64,000 nt of DNA from Beijerinckia indica subsp. indica ATCC 9039 (GCF_000019845.1 NC_010581.1:1307501-1371500); one strand, 5' to 3'. Counted from the stretch's first letter, positions 50,018 to 59,397 are shown. Translations and numbers: made by a program. The notes: generated by a model not told the origin, from the sequence alone.

Positions 50018-51373
50018 ATGGGAGTGCAGTCGGGAGCGCGATCGGGCAAGCAATTGAAGCTGGGGTTCATTCTTCATGGCGCCGGCCGCACCTGGAGCGA
50101 TTGGCGGCATAAGGAGGCCGAGCCTAATGCCAGTACCAATTTCGCCTTCTACAAACGGCAGGCGCAACTTGCGGAAGCGGGGAAATTCGATTTCCTGTTC
50201 GTTGCCGACAGCGTTTACATTACCGAGAAATCGAGCCCGCATTATCTCAACCGCTTCGAGCCTTTGACCATTCTTTCGGCGCTCGCCGGCGCGACTGAAC
50301 ATATTGGTCTCGTCGGGACTTTGACCGTTAGCTATAGCGAGCCGTTCAATGTTGCTCGCCAATTCGCCTCGCTCGACCAGATCAGTGGCGGCCGGGCGGG
50401 ATGGAACGTCGTCACGTCCTGGCTCGAAGGCAGCGCGGCCAATTACAGCAAAAGCGCACATTTGGCGCATGATCGGCGCTATCAACTCGCGAAAGAATAT
50501 CTCGATGTCGTCCAAGGGCTTTGGGACTCCTGGGAAGACGACGCCTTGATCCACGATAAGGAAAGCGGCGTCTTTTTCGATCCGGAAAAATTGCACCGGC
50601 TCGATCATCAAGGCGAATTTTTTCAGGTGCGGGGGCCGCTCAATATCGCCCGTTCGGCACAGGGCCAGCCGGTGATCTTCCAAGCAGGGTCCTCGGAGGA
50701 TGGACGGAATTTCGCGGCCCAAAAGGCCGAGGCGATCTTCGTCCATCATGAGACGATCGAAGAGGCGCGTCTCTATTACCGCGATGTCAAGGCGCGCGCC
50801 GAAGGATTCGGACGCGATCCCTCCAAGCTTCTGATTTTGCCAAGTGTTGCACCCATTATCGGGTCAACGGAGGCCGAGGCGGAAGCCAGATATCAGGAAA
50901 TCGCCGGGCTGGTGTCGATCGAAAACGCTCTTTCGATGCTGGGGCGTCCATTCAATGATCATGATTTCTCGGTCTATGATCTCGACGCGCCGTTCCCGGA
51001 AGTTGGCGCTGATGCGCTCAACAGCACGCAGAGCGCGGTCTTGAAGATCATCGCAGCGGCGCGGGAAGAAAATCTAACGCTCCGCCAGGTTGCCCTGCGC
51101 TTTGCGACGCCGCGTGGAGATTTCGTCGGCACGCCGGAACAAGTGGCGGATAAATTCCAGCTTTGGCTCGAAACCGGGGCGAGCGACGGTTTCGTCATGT
51201 TCGCCTCCTTGCACAGGGATCTCGAACTGTTCGTGGAGACAGTCGTGCCGATCCTGCAGGCCCGTGGTCTCTACCGCCAGGATTATGATGGCACGACCCT
51301 GCGCGAGAATTTGGGACTCGATGTACCGGTCAATCGCTATACGGCGCAAAGATCGGCGCGCAGCGCGGCTTGA
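50018..51373 (+). CDS. LLM-class flavin-dependent monooxygenase (NtaA/SnaA/DszA family)
   Basis: This protein of about 451 aa is a luciferase-like FMN-dependent monooxygenase of the nitrilotriacetate/dibenzothiophene-sulfone type. Signatures are [27 protein letters not shown] N-terminal segments (blocks), [41 protein letters not shown] and [27 protein letters not shown]. Such enzymes need a separate flavin reductase, which is not adjacent. Substrate is unknown. I chose ATG 50018, which has GGAG 6 bases upstream; the frame opens at 49943. Confidence 0.92.
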   Translation: MGVQSGARSGKQLKLGFILHGAGRTWSDWRHKEAEPNASTNFAFYKRQAQLAEAGKFDFLFVADSVYITEKSSPHYLNRFEPLTILSALAGATEHIGLVGTLTVSYSEPFNVARQFASLDQISGGRAGWNVVTSWLEGSAANYSKSAHLAHDRRYQLAKEYLDVVQGLWDSWEDDALIHDKESGVFFDPEKLHRLDHQGEFFQVRGPLNIARSAQGQPVIFQAGSSEDGRNFAAQKAEAIFVHHETIEEARLYYRDVKARAEGFGRDPSKLLILPSVAPIIGSTEAEAEARYQEIAGLVSIENALSMLGRPFNDHDFSVYDLDAPFPEVGADALNSTQSAVLKIIAAAREENLTLRQVALRFATPRGDFVGTPEQVADKFQLWLETGASDGFVMFASLHRDLELFVETVVPILQARGLYRQDYDGTTLRENLGLDVPVNRYTAQRSARSAA

Positions 51374-51405
51374 GCATCAGACCAAAGAGCGACGCTTGAG
51401 GCCCG

Positions 51406-51939
51406 TCAAAAATCGAGTTTGAAGGGCACGCCTTCGAGACATTCCTTGCCGCGGCCGATCGTTTCGATCGCGGCAATCATGCGACCCTGGCGGTCGAGCA
51501 CCCGATCAGCCAGACCGACGAGCTTGGCATTGGGAGTCGCCGTCGGAGAATTGCGGCGTAGATCCTCGGCGATCTCGCTTTCCCGTTTTCCAGGATTCAA
51601 GGCGCAGGCCGTGATGAAGGCAGCGGCGGTCGAGCGGCTGACGCCAGCCCAGCAGTGAATGAGCAAGGGCGCCGCGCGATCCCACTTCTGCACGAAGGCC
51701 AAAAGTGCGCCGACATGTTCTTCGCTCGGGAGAATATGGCCTTCCATCTCGACCGTAATATCGGACATGGAGACAAGGAGATGGCGCTCAGGTGAAATTT
51801 CCTGTGGCCGCCGCACGGGCGTGCCCTGATTGATGAGCGTGATCAAGCTGCGTGCGCCGGTCTTGCGCACGGTTTCCGGAAGCCTGGAAAGCGAACAGAC
51901 ATGGATGCTCGACACGGCTTTCTCGGCCCTTCTCTTCAT
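51406..51939 (-). CDS. Protein tyrosine/dual-specificity phosphatase-like protein
   Basis: This 177-aa protein has the Cys-based phosphatase P-loop HCWAGVSRS (His95, Cys96, Arg102). An upstream segment SIHVCSLSRLPETVRKTGARSLITL is typical of the small bacterial family annotated as tyrosine-specific protein phosphatase. Substrate could be phosphotyrosine or a phosphoinositide-like small molecule. It is soluble and converges on the flavin monooxygenase gene. ATG 51939 is used; a GTG at 51915 would give a more family-like N-terminus, so the start is uncertain. Confidence 0.83.
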   Translation of the reverse strand: MKRRAEKAVSSIHVCSLSRLPETVRKTGARSLITLINQGTPVRRPQEISPERHLLVSMSDITVEMEGHILPSEEHVGALLAFVQKWDRAAPLLIHCWAGVSRSTAAAFITACALNPGKRESEIAEDLRRNSPTATPNAKLVGLADRVLDRQGRMIAAIETIGRGKECLEGVPFKLDF

Positions 51940-52087
51940 GCAGTCCGGCCGCAGTCTTGCGCCGGGAAATCCTTCTCAATAGGAAGCTTTCATCGATATC
52001 ATGCAACGTCGTGGCCGGGAACTTTTTTCCGTCCGCGCCGGACTCGATAAGCAGGCCAAGCCCGTGCTCAAGAATGGTTTTCGACAT

Positions 52088-52203
52088 TAATACCAAAGGT
52101 CGTGCAGAACGACCTTTGGTTCCTTTCTTGAATTTTCGCTTTTTCAAAGCGAGAGCGAAAATTCAAGAGCAGTCCAACGGTCATCGATCATGACCCGTGG
52201 TAT
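52088..52203 (-). repeat. Family A dispersed stem-loop repeat, copy A3 (inverted)
   Basis: This copy is inverted relative to A1. On the plus strand it runs hairpin 3 (CCAAAGGTCGT with ACGACCTTTGG), hairpin 2 (CTTGAATTTTCGCT with AGCGAAAATTCAAG), then a decayed hairpin 1 (CCAACGGTCAT with ATGACCCGTGG). Its right end overlaps the last seven codons and stop of the HD-hydrolase gene. Confidence 0.85.
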
Positions 52204-52852
52204 GAAGTCGTTCGGGCACGCGGCGTTTTCGAGTCCCGGCTTGCGCACTCAAGCGTTTAAGTTCCGCCAAAAAGCGTTCGGCAGCCACATTCGGCGGCCA
52301 CGGTTCCCAGGCCGTGCCGCCATAAATCCCTTGCAAAGGGTCCTCTTGCAGCGGGGCAAAGGGAATATGCAGGGTGGAACGGACTTCGCGCGGGCTCCAA
52401 CCGACGACATGCACCGCTTCCGAAGCTGCTGCGATTCTATCCGCTCGCTTATGCGCGGCCAAAGCGCGAGGCGTCCACTCGCTCAGACCATAACGCAGGA
52501 AGACGGCGGTCTTGAGCCGCTCGGTCAAGATTGCATAGCCTTGTCCGAGGAAGGGCTTGATGACGGAAATACAATCGAAACCGAGAAGCCCTTCATCCGC
52601 GTCATGCAGGAGCTCGCGCAGATCGGCGCGGGGCCGATTGGCCTTGGGAAAGCGCAGCCGCCGGAGAGCTACGACCATCAGGGAGTGTTGGGCGACGGAC
52701 AAGGGCAAGGGCCATGCCGAATGCCCGCCCCAGCGATAGGTCCGCGCGAGACCGAGGGCGAGGTCCTCGTCCTGCCAATCGAAGGGCGTTGGATTGAGAA
52801 GGTCGAGCCGCATGCCGGAAGGCAGGCGCACCCAGGCGCGGGACGTGGTCAT
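52181..52852 (-). CDS. HD-domain hydrolase (YfbR-like), 3' end formed by repeat A3
   Basis: This 223-aa protein has the HD metal site: RWGGHSAWPLPLSVAQHSLMV, then LRELLHDADEGLLGFD, and DRIAAASEAVH. It resembles YfbR-type 5'-nucleotidases and other phosphohydrolases found in Alphaproteobacteria. The N-terminus begins TTSRAWVRLPSGMRLDLL, shared by the family. The last seven residues and the stop codon lie inside repeat A3, so the original C-terminus was probably altered by the repeat; the HD core is intact. Substrate unknown. Confidence 0.85.
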   Translation of the reverse strand: MTTSRAWVRLPSGMRLDLLNPTPFDWQDEDLALGLARTYRWGGHSAWPLPLSVAQHSLMVVALRRLRFPKANRPRADLRELLHDADEGLLGFDCISVIKPFLGQGYAILTERLKTAVFLRYGLSEWTPRALAAHKRADRIAAASEAVHVVGWSPREVRSTLHIPFAPLQEDPLQGIYGGTAWEPWPPNVAAERFLAELKRLSAQAGTRKRRVPERLHTTGHDR

Positions 52853-53345
52853 GCGCGGGAGCCAATCTCACAAGGTTTGGGCATGACGCCCCTCGATATA
52901 CATCGCGGATGCGATGTGGCTGAACGAAGAATGACTTGAATTGTAGGAGCTGGGCAACCGGGCGAGAACGCCACACACATGATTTTCGTTACCTGAGAAT
53001 GTCGTTTCCTGTGTGGACGTTCAATTCTGAAGCTATATTTTTAATTGATCAGCTTTCATGCGTTCTGCCGCTTCTCGCGCCACGCCCGCCACGGATGGCC
53101 CCTTCATTCCACCGTCATGAAGACAATGCCCTTGCAAAACCAGGCAATTGGCCTTTGCGGTCATGCGGCAGAAGCACAAGCTTTGCGAGGCATATATATT
53201 GCTTGACTGGTCTGATTGCCATTGCCCAGCCGGTTCTCGCCTTCGCCTCCACACGCGTGGGATGGCTTTGGCGCAGCCGAAAGGAACCAAGAGGCGCTGT
53301 TTGCGGCCCTTGGTATGAGCTCATGCGGATCGGAGAGCGAAGAGG
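52853..53345. other. 493-base spacer between divergent HD-hydrolase and AAA+ ATPase genes
   Basis: No convincing gene is seen; short frames on both strands lack family features. It should contain divergent promoters. The only structure recognised is the family A fragment at 53279-53318, which lies in the likely 5' leader of the AAA+ gene. The AAA+ ribosome-binding site AAGAGG is at its right end. Confidence 0.5.
53279..53318 (+). repeat. Family A fragment (hairpin 3 only), copy A5
   Basis: GAAAGGAACCAAGAGGCGC followed by TGTTTGCGGCCCTTGGTATGA matches the right-hand end of family A (AAAGGAACCAAAGGCCGTTC in A1). Stem CCAAG-GGCGC with GCGGCC-CTTGG is partly decayed. Hairpins 1 and 2 are absent. 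Confidence 0.6.
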
Positions 53346-55070
53346 ATGAACCTTCACATCGAGCGGCCTCACATCGAGCTGATGATCGCCGAATTCCCAA
53401 ATCTCACGCCGTTGAAGGATCAATTGCGTTTCGGCAATCGTGTGGAAGTGCCTGCCCACCAATTAACGCTGAGCGAACTTGATTTCCTCCGCAATATTTA
53501 TGAGCAAGCGGGGCCGGATTATCGCACGAGGGCTATGCATCTGCTCACGCTGCACAAGGCCTTGTCGGGCGGCGGCGAGCGTTTCAAGCCGGAAGATCTC
53601 GAAAATGTCGTCCCGGCAATCGCCCGTTATCTCGCCACGGACGGCATTCGCGGCTGGCTGTTCACCTCGCATGTTGCCAATCGGCCGCTACCCTATGTCG
53701 TGACCCGCCTCGATTACACACCGCCGGCCGAAGATTCCGCCGGCAAGATCTTTCTGGAACTGAAAGCTAATGTCAAAGGCTCGGTGACAACCCAGGTTCT
53801 GCGTATCGCCGCGACTGATATTGGCGGCAAGACGGTTGGTGAAATTTTCGCCAGCAAGGGTTTCTTGAAAGAAACAGCAGAATTGATCGAGGACTATGAC
53901 CGCACGGTCGAAAAATATTTCGACTGGCGCGCGCAATATGGCGCGCAATTTTCTGCGCGTGGCACCGGCTTTTATGCGGAAGATCCGAATTCCACCCATA
54001 GGGATACGGACTGGACGCGCAAAGATGTCATCGTCCTTTCATCGAGCGGCGGCGACGCCCGCCTTGTCAATGATGAAGGCATGTTGACGAGCCGCACCCT
54101 GACCATGGATGCGACCGGTGATATACTTGGCCAATATCTGAAAAAGGCCGCCAAGAGCGATAAATATAACGCCGAGGACGAGGTCGAGGAATCGCAAAAG
54201 GAGATCCCGAAAGGGCTCTTCACGCAATTGCCGATCCATGCCTATATTCTGATGTTCCATCTCGAACTGCACCATTACATCTGGGTGCATGTCGATGATA
54301 TGAATCCGTATGAATATCAGCCGGAGTTGAAGGACAAACTGGTCCTGCCGCAGGAGCAGACCGACCTCATCGATATTCTGACGGCCGAGATGGACGTCCT
54401 GATGGATGATATCGTCGCCGGTAAATCGGGCGGCACGACCGTGCTTTGCGCGGGTCCGGCGGGTGTCGGTAAGACGCTGACAGCGGAAGTCTATTCGGAA
54501 ATCATCCGGCGCCCCCTCTATCGCGTTCATTCCGGTCAGCTCGGCCTCAATGTGGCGCAGATGGAACAGGCCCTGAAGGATGTCTTGACCCGCGCGCAGC
54601 GCTGGGGCGCGGTCATGCTGATCGATGAGGCCGATGTCTATATCAAGAAACGCGATGACAATATTGCCACCAATGCGGTCGTCGGCGTGTTCCTGCGTGT
54701 GCTCGAATATTTCAATGGCCTTTTGTTCATGACGACCAATCGCGTCGACGATATCGATGAAGCGATCGTGTCGCGTTGCATCGCCATGATCAAATTCCAT
54801 CCGCCGAGCGCGGAGGCCCGTCGGCGCATCTGGGGCGTGATGACGGAGCAATTCAATCTGCCTGTTGAGGAGAAGCTCAAGGACGAACTCGTCCATATGT
54901 TCCCCAGTGCGACAGGCCGCGATATCAAGGGCCTTACCAAGCTCACCGCGAAATTCTGCAGCCATAAAAGCGTGCTGCCGACGTCGGACGTGTTCATCCG
55001 CTGCTCGGTGTTCCGTGGCCTTGATCTCGCGCCGGAATATTCCGAACCGCTCGCCGAAGCGGCTGAATAA
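53346..55070 (+). CDS. Orphan AAA+ ATPase with uncharacterised N-terminal domain
   Basis: This 574-aa protein has a single C-terminal AAA+ module: Walker A GPAGVGKT (370-377), Walker B MLIDEAD (424-430), sensor 1 MTTNR (462-466) and a possible arginine finger near VSRC (475-478). The N-terminal 340 residues are not a domain I can name. They end in HHYIWVHVDDMNPYEYQPELKDKLVLP (three blocks), which by eye resembles the segment before the ATPase in fungal and plant DUF7025-type proteins. No protease, nuclease or membrane segment is present. It stands alone, with a terminator 28 bases after the stop. It may remodel proteins; partner unknown. Confidence 0.85.
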   Translation: MNLHIERPHIELMIAEFPNLTPLKDQLRFGNRVEVPAHQLTLSELDFLRNIYEQAGPDYRTRAMHLLTLHKALSGGGERFKPEDLENVVPAIARYLATDGIRGWLFTSHVANRPLPYVVTRLDYTPPAEDSAGKIFLELKANVKGSVTTQVLRIAATDIGGKTVGEIFASKGFLKETAELIEDYDRTVEKYFDWRAQYGAQFSARGTGFYAEDPNSTHRDTDWTRKDVIVLSSSGGDARLVNDEGMLTSRTLTMDATGDILGQYLKKAAKSDKYNAEDEVEESQKEIPKGLFTQLPIHAYILMFHLELHHYIWVHVDDMNPYEYQPELKDKLVLPQEQTDLIDILTAEMDVLMDDIVAGKSGGTTVLCAGPAGVGKTLTAEVYSEIIRRPLYRVHSGQLGLNVAQMEQALKDVLTRAQRWGAVMLIDEADVYIKKRDDNIATNAVVGVFLRVLEYFNGLLFMTTNRVDDIDEAIVSRCIAMIKFHPPSAEARRRIWGVMTEQFNLPVEEKLKDELVHMFPSATGRDIKGLTKLTAKFCSHKSVLPTSDVFIRCSVFRGLDLAPEYSEPLAEAAE

Positions 55071-55098
55071 GGATTTATTATCTTAGCCGAAAACCGTG

Positions 55099-55133
55099 GA
55101 GCCAATTCTGATCAATCTGATCGGAATTGGCTC
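55099..55133. terminator. Bidirectional hairpin between AAA+ ATPase gene and tag
   Basis: A 15-bp stem with one G-T wobble (GAGCCAATTCTGATC with GATCGGAATTGGCTC) and a 5-base loop lies between the two convergent stops. It is followed by TCCCTTTG on the plus strand. It probably serves both genes. Confidence 0.8.
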
Positions 55134-55155
55134 TCCCTTTGAAATTAAGTGCTTT

Positions 55156-55779
55156 CTATCGAACGGCTAATTTTGTTTGGTCGGAAAGTGCCGCGCATTC
55201 GGCGTGACGCCAGCAGGTGACGAGATGGTCGTTGACCATGCCCGTCGCCTGGCAAAAGGCATAGACGATCGTCGGGCCGCAGAAGCTGAAGCCCTTTTGC
55301 TTGAGATCCTTGGCGAGCCTGGTTGAAAGTGGTGTCTGGGCTGGGATCTCGGCCGGCACCCGGTAATGGTTCTGGATCGGTCTACCGTCGAAGAAATTCC
55401 AGAGATAGCGCGAAAAGCTGCCCTTTTCCTGGATATCAAGCCAGGCCTTGGCGGAGCGCACTGTGCCCTCGATCTTCGCGCGGTTGCGTATGATCCCTTG
55501 ATCTTGCATCAGACTTTCGATTTTTGCCGCGTCGTAACGGACGATCCGGGCTGGATCAAAGCCATCGAATGCAGCGCGGAAGGCTTCACGCCGGCGCAGG
55601 ATCGTGATCCAGGAAAGGCCTGCCTGGAATCCATCAAGAATGAGTTTTTCAAAAAGAGCGCGGTCGTCATATTCCGGCACGCCCCATTCTTCGTCGTGAT
55701 AAGCGAGATAAAGCGGATCGCTTCCCGGCCAATGACAGCGCGGTTTCGTATCCGGTGGAGCCTTGGGGGCGAGTGCCAT
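55156..55779 (-). CDS. tag: DNA-3-methyladenine glycosylase I
   Basis: This 207-aa base-excision repair enzyme removes 3-methyladenine from DNA. Family motifs are RCHWPGSDPLYLAYHDEEWGVP (N-terminal Cys and His of the zinc snap, given in two blocks CHWPG and YHDEEWG), LFEKLILDGFQAGLSWITIL and the C-terminal MVNDHLVTCWRH that supplies the other zinc ligands. Catalytic-site residues Glu in FEKL and Trp in LSWITIL are kept. Length is normal (E. coli Tag 187 aa, with a short N-terminal addition here). MFS gene upstream is on the same strand. Confidence 0.95.
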   Translation of the reverse strand: MALAPKAPPDTKPRCHWPGSDPLYLAYHDEEWGVPEYDDRALFEKLILDGFQAGLSWITILRRREAFRAAFDGFDPARIVRYDAAKIESLMQDQGIIRNRAKIEGTVRSAKAWLDIQEKGSFSRYLWNFFDGRPIQNHYRVPAEIPAQTPLSTRLAKDLKQKGFSFCGPTIVYAFCQATGMVNDHLVTCWRHAECAALSDQTKLAVR

Positions 55780-55815
55780 CGTCTGTGTTTCCGGTCATGG
55801 GTTTTTTGACAAAAA

Positions 55816-57015
55816 TTACCTGTGGGCAGCGCTTTTGCCAGGGATCAATAGAGCAAGGGCGAGGGAGCCGATGGCCGCGAAGAAGGCGCCATAAAAGAAG
55901 ACGGCTTGATGGCCGACGCGATCCCAGAGAACGCCGGCCATGAGACTGGCGAAAAGTTGCAGAAGACCGATCGTGGCGCTGTACCAACCGATCGCGCTGG
56001 CATGCAGGTGCGGCGGCGCGAAATCCGAGGCGAAAGCTTTCCCGACAGACCGAAAGATCCCTTGATAGAGCCCATAAAAGATAAAGAGCAGGCCAAGCCC
56101 TGCTGTGTTCCGTGTCAAGGCGAAGCCGAGATAGGTGATTGTAAAAATCAGAAAGCAGAGGAGGAGAACAGTTTTGCGGCCCCAGAGGTCGGAGAAATAT
56201 CCGGCTGGATAGGAAATCAGGGCCGCAACGAGATTGAAACCCGCATAAATCAGAATGGTGGTTTCGAGCGACGCACCGGCATCCTGAGTTTGCAGGATCA
56301 AGAAGGCATTGCTGGAATTGCCGAGGCCAAATAATGCCGTGACCAAAAGATAGATCCAATAAGCTCTGGGAAATTGCCGTGGATCGACATCGATCCTGGC
56401 TTTAGCCTCAATCTGTGCGGCGGAGGGCGGCTCACGCACCAATAAAATCATGACGAAGGCGAGGAGACCGGGAGCGAGCGCAAGCGCGAAAATCGAGCGG
56501 AGATCGAAGGCGAGGGCCGTCAGCAATAGGACTGTGAGCAGAGGCCCGAGAAAAGCGCCAAGATTATCGCCCATGCCTTCGAGGCCAAAGGCCTTTCCAC
56601 GATGGTCGTCTCCGACGGAAGAGGCAATGAGCGCATCGCGCGGGGCGGAGCGCAGTCCCGCGCCAACACGATCGAAAACACGCGCGACAAGAACCGCAGG
56701 CCAGGCCGAGGCCGCACCGATGAGGGGTTTGGAGATCGCGGCGAGAAAATAACCAGCCAGCGCGATGGTTTTGCGTTGCTGCAATCGATCCGACAACCAG
56801 CCGGAAAAGCCTTGAATGATATTTTGCGTGGCTTGCGCTATGCCGTCGATCAGGCCGATGATGCTGCCGCTGGCAAGGAGCGTCTGTGTCAGAAAAACCG
56901 GTAGAATGGGATAGAGCATTTCCGTCGCAATATCGGCGAACAAGCTGGCCAGCGCGAGTAGGACCGTATTGCGGGTGAGCCATGGCGTGGACGTGCCGGA
57001 TACGACTTGACTCAT
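55816..57015 (-). CDS. Major facilitator superfamily transporter
   Basis: This protein of about 399 aa has twelve hydrophobic segments and the MFS loop 2-3 motif GFSGWLSDRLQQRK. A second half-motif lies in GYFSDLWGRKTVLLL after helix 7-8. It most resembles the drug/metabolite MFS proteins annotated as 'MFS transporter' in Hyphomicrobiales; substrate unknown. I prefer the ATG at 57015, with GGAAAG upstream, to a TTG at 57036. tag begins 37 bases beyond its stop on the same strand, so the two may share a transcript. Confidence 0.9.
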   Translation of the reverse strand: MSQVVSGTSTPWLTRNTVLLALASLFADIATEMLYPILPVFLTQTLLASGSIIGLIDGIAQATQNIIQGFSGWLSDRLQQRKTIALAGYFLAAISKPLIGAASAWPAVLVARVFDRVGAGLRSAPRDALIASSVGDDHRGKAFGLEGMGDNLGAFLGPLLTVLLLTALAFDLRSIFALALAPGLLAFVMILLVREPPSAAQIEAKARIDVDPRQFPRAYWIYLLVTALFGLGNSSNAFLILQTQDAGASLETTILIYAGFNLVAALISYPAGYFSDLWGRKTVLLLCFLIFTITYLGFALTRNTAGLGLLFIFYGLYQGIFRSVGKAFASDFAPPHLHASAIGWYSATIGLLQLFASLMAGVLWDRVGHQAVFFYGAFFAAIGSLALALLIPGKSAAHR

Positions 57016-57168
57016 TGCTGCTATGCTTTCCTGCAATGGTTTCGCACATCAGGATGGCTTGACATGCCATTGAATCGACCAGGATATTTCACGTATCTAA
57101 TATAAATTTTATAAGAATCCGGCGATGAAATGATCCATCGATGTGTATCGCGACAGATTTGATAAAAT

Positions 57169-58686
57169 ATGATGACTGATTATCCGTCTCTCTTGGCAGT
57201 TCTCACCGATCCGATCATCCAGACAGGGTCGCTGGCCGTGTTTGGCGCCCTGATTACGCAAGGAATCTTGCGTAATCATCCCTCAATGCGCCTCATTGGG
57301 CAAATTACCTTGTTCGTGGCGCTGACGACTTTGCTGATCTACCACGGCATTGTCCCCTATGAACCTGGACCGCCACAGGCTTCCCTTCTTCAGAGCATTT
57401 TCTTCGGGTTGGCGAAAGTGGTCTGGTGGATCAACGTCGCTCTATCGCTGATCAGTTTTGTCCGCGTGTTTCTGATTTTTGAAAAGCAGCCGCGTGAAAT
57501 TCGGCTGCTCCAGGACATTGTTGTAGGATTGATTTACGTCGGCGTGGCTCTTTCCATCGTCACGAATGTGTTCGGTTTTCCTGTTGGAACCCTCATCGCC
57601 ACATCGGGTGTGGTCGCGATCATTCTCGGTCTCGCGCTGCAGAACACGCTGAGCGATCTTTTCTCGGGCGTCGCTCTCAATCTCGGCCAGCCCTATGGCA
57701 TTGGCGACTGGATCGTCGTGAGCGACGTCATCGAAGGCCGTGTCGTCGAAACCAATTGGCGTGCGACTCATCTTCTCAATGGTGCCAATGATCTCGTTAT
57801 TTTGCCAAACAGCAATCTGGCGAAAGCCAATCTGATCAATATGAGCAGTCCGGATCGGAGCCATGGCGTAAAATTCAGCGTGCGGCTGGCGCCGACAAGG
57901 CCGGCTTTTATCATTGAGGTCATGCGTGATGTCTTGTTGAGCAGCACGAAAATTCTGCGCACCCCCGCGCCGACCCTTCTCATCAAATCATTGGATGCCC
58001 AGGCGATCGAGATCGAATTCTCTTTCCGCGTGATGGATCTCGGCGGGGTCGGCGCCGCCAAGAATGAGCTTTTTGATCTGATCTATCGCCATGCCAAGGC
58101 CGCCGGTTTGAGCTTGGCGCCGTATGACGGATCTGAGCCTTCATCGGCGACATCAACAACCGGGGACATGAAGCAGCCCGGAAATTATTACGGACCCTCA
58201 CGTCTTCTCGCTGCCTTGCCTCTCTTCGCCTCGTTGACTGAGGAGGAAAGGGAGGCGCTTGCTGAGACCGTATCAAGCCGTACCTATCACAAGGATGAAA
58301 TTGTGGTTGAACAAGGCGTCGTCCAAAATTCTCTCGTGATCGTTCGCCGCGGTGCACTTGTCGTCAATCGTATGGAAGAGGATCGTAAGATTGAACTCGG
58401 GCGGCTCGCGCCTGGCGATTGTTTTGGCGAGGCAAGCCTGCTCGCCGGAACCGGATCGCCGGGAACAGTGCAGGCTTTGACCTTTGTGATGGTCTATGAA
58501 ATCGCGAAAGAGGCTCTCATGCCCCTGATGCAGGATCGGCCGGCCATTGCCGAGGAACTGGGTCTGATCCTGTCGCGGCGGGTGCAGAATGAGCAGCATC
58601 TTTTCGGAGGGACAAAAGATGCCGTGGGGATCGCATCGGCTTCGGGATTGGTCGCCCGCATTCGGCAGATATTTCAACTCTCCTGA
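57169..58686 (+). CDS. MscS-type channel fused to a cyclic-nucleotide-binding-like domain
   Basis: This 505-aa protein has three or four N-terminal membrane helices, an MscS pore and beta domain (GVVAIILGLALQNTLSDLFSG near 147-167, then GDWIVVSDVIEGRVVETNWRAT in blocks), an MscS cytoplasmic domain to about 320, and a C-terminal cNMP-like domain (about 345-470). This is the bacterial cyclic-nucleotide-gated (bCNG) layout. In the phosphate-binding cassette FGEASLL (419-425) is kept, but the usual R-T/S-A is Ser-Pro-Gly (430-432), so cNMP binding is doubtful. It stands alone and converges on ccmB. Confidence 0.9.
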   Translation: MMTDYPSLLAVLTDPIIQTGSLAVFGALITQGILRNHPSMRLIGQITLFVALTTLLIYHGIVPYEPGPPQASLLQSIFFGLAKVVWWINVALSLISFVRVFLIFEKQPREIRLLQDIVVGLIYVGVALSIVTNVFGFPVGTLIATSGVVAIILGLALQNTLSDLFSGVALNLGQPYGIGDWIVVSDVIEGRVVETNWRATHLLNGANDLVILPNSNLAKANLINMSSPDRSHGVKFSVRLAPTRPAFIIEVMRDVLLSSTKILRTPAPTLLIKSLDAQAIEIEFSFRVMDLGGVGAAKNELFDLIYRHAKAAGLSLAPYDGSEPSSATSTTGDMKQPGNYYGPSRLLAALPLFASLTEEEREALAETVSSRTYHKDEIVVEQGVVQNSLVIVRRGALVVNRMEEDRKIELGRLAPGDCFGEASLLAGTGSPGTVQALTFVMVYEIAKEALMPLMQDRPAIAEELGLILSRRVQNEQHLFGGTKDAVGIASASGLVARIRQIFQLS

Positions 58687-58707
58687 AGAATTGTATCTGG
58701 CTTTGCC

Positions 58708-59397
58708 CTAATCAAGAAGCTGTCGCAGAGCTGCCGCTGCAGCGATGGGCGCGCCGACCAGCGCGATGAGTGTCAGGGCGCACAGGATCAGAAAAGGGGT
58801 TTTGAAGCCGACCATCGCATCATTCGCGGCCGATGACACACCAAAGATCAAGACCGGAATGCAAAGCGGGAGAATGAGAATCGAAAGCAGGAGACCGCCG
58901 CGCCGCAGGCTGACGGTCAGGGCCGCGCCGATCGCACCGATCAAGGTCAAAGCCGGCGTGCCGACGAGCAGCGAAAGAATGAGTGGCGGCACTTGTGGGC
59001 CAGGTAGAGCCAGCATTAATCCGAAAAGGGGCGCGGCGACGACGAGCGGCAGGCCGCACAAAAGCCAATGGGCGGCGCATTTCACGAGCACGATCAATTC
59101 GAGCGGCGTGCGGCTGGTGCGCAGAAGGTCGAGCGAGCCATCTTCATGATCGGCCTGAAACAAGCGGTCGAGCCCGAGCAGACTTGAAAGCAGCGAGGCG
59201 ATCCAGAGAATGGCGGGCGCGATGCGGGCAAGAAGCGCGAGGTCCGGACCGATCGCGAAGGGAATCAAGACGACGAGACTGAGGAAGAAAATGACTCCGA
59301 AACTTGCGCCGCCGCCTATCCTCCGTCCGACAGCAAGCTCGCGGCGCAACAACGCCATAAGAGGAGTCAGCATTTGTAAAGATGACTCTGATGTCAT
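58708..59397 (-). CDS. ccmB: Haem exporter permease CcmB
   Basis: This 229-aa integral membrane subunit of the CcmABCD complex works in cytochrome c maturation. Six hydrophobic segments are seen, with the family motifs LLRRELAVGRRIGG near the N-terminus, LLGLDRLFQADHEDGSLDLL and LPLCIPVLIFG. The ATG at 59397 overlaps the ccmA stop (ATGA), giving translational coupling; the frame is open much further to 59568 but inside ccmA. No ccmC follows: an MscS-type gene converges 22 bases past the stop. Confidence 0.94.
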   Translation of the reverse strand: MTSESSLQMLTPLMALLRRELAVGRRIGGGASFGVIFFLSLVVLIPFAIGPDLALLARIAPAILWIASLLSSLLGLDRLFQADHEDGSLDLLRTSRTPLELIVLVKCAAHWLLCGLPLVVAAPLFGLMLALPGPQVPPLILSLLVGTPALTLIGAIGAALTVSLRRGGLLLSILILPLCIPVLIFGVSSAANDAMVGFKTPFLILCALTLIALVGAPIAAAAALRQLLD

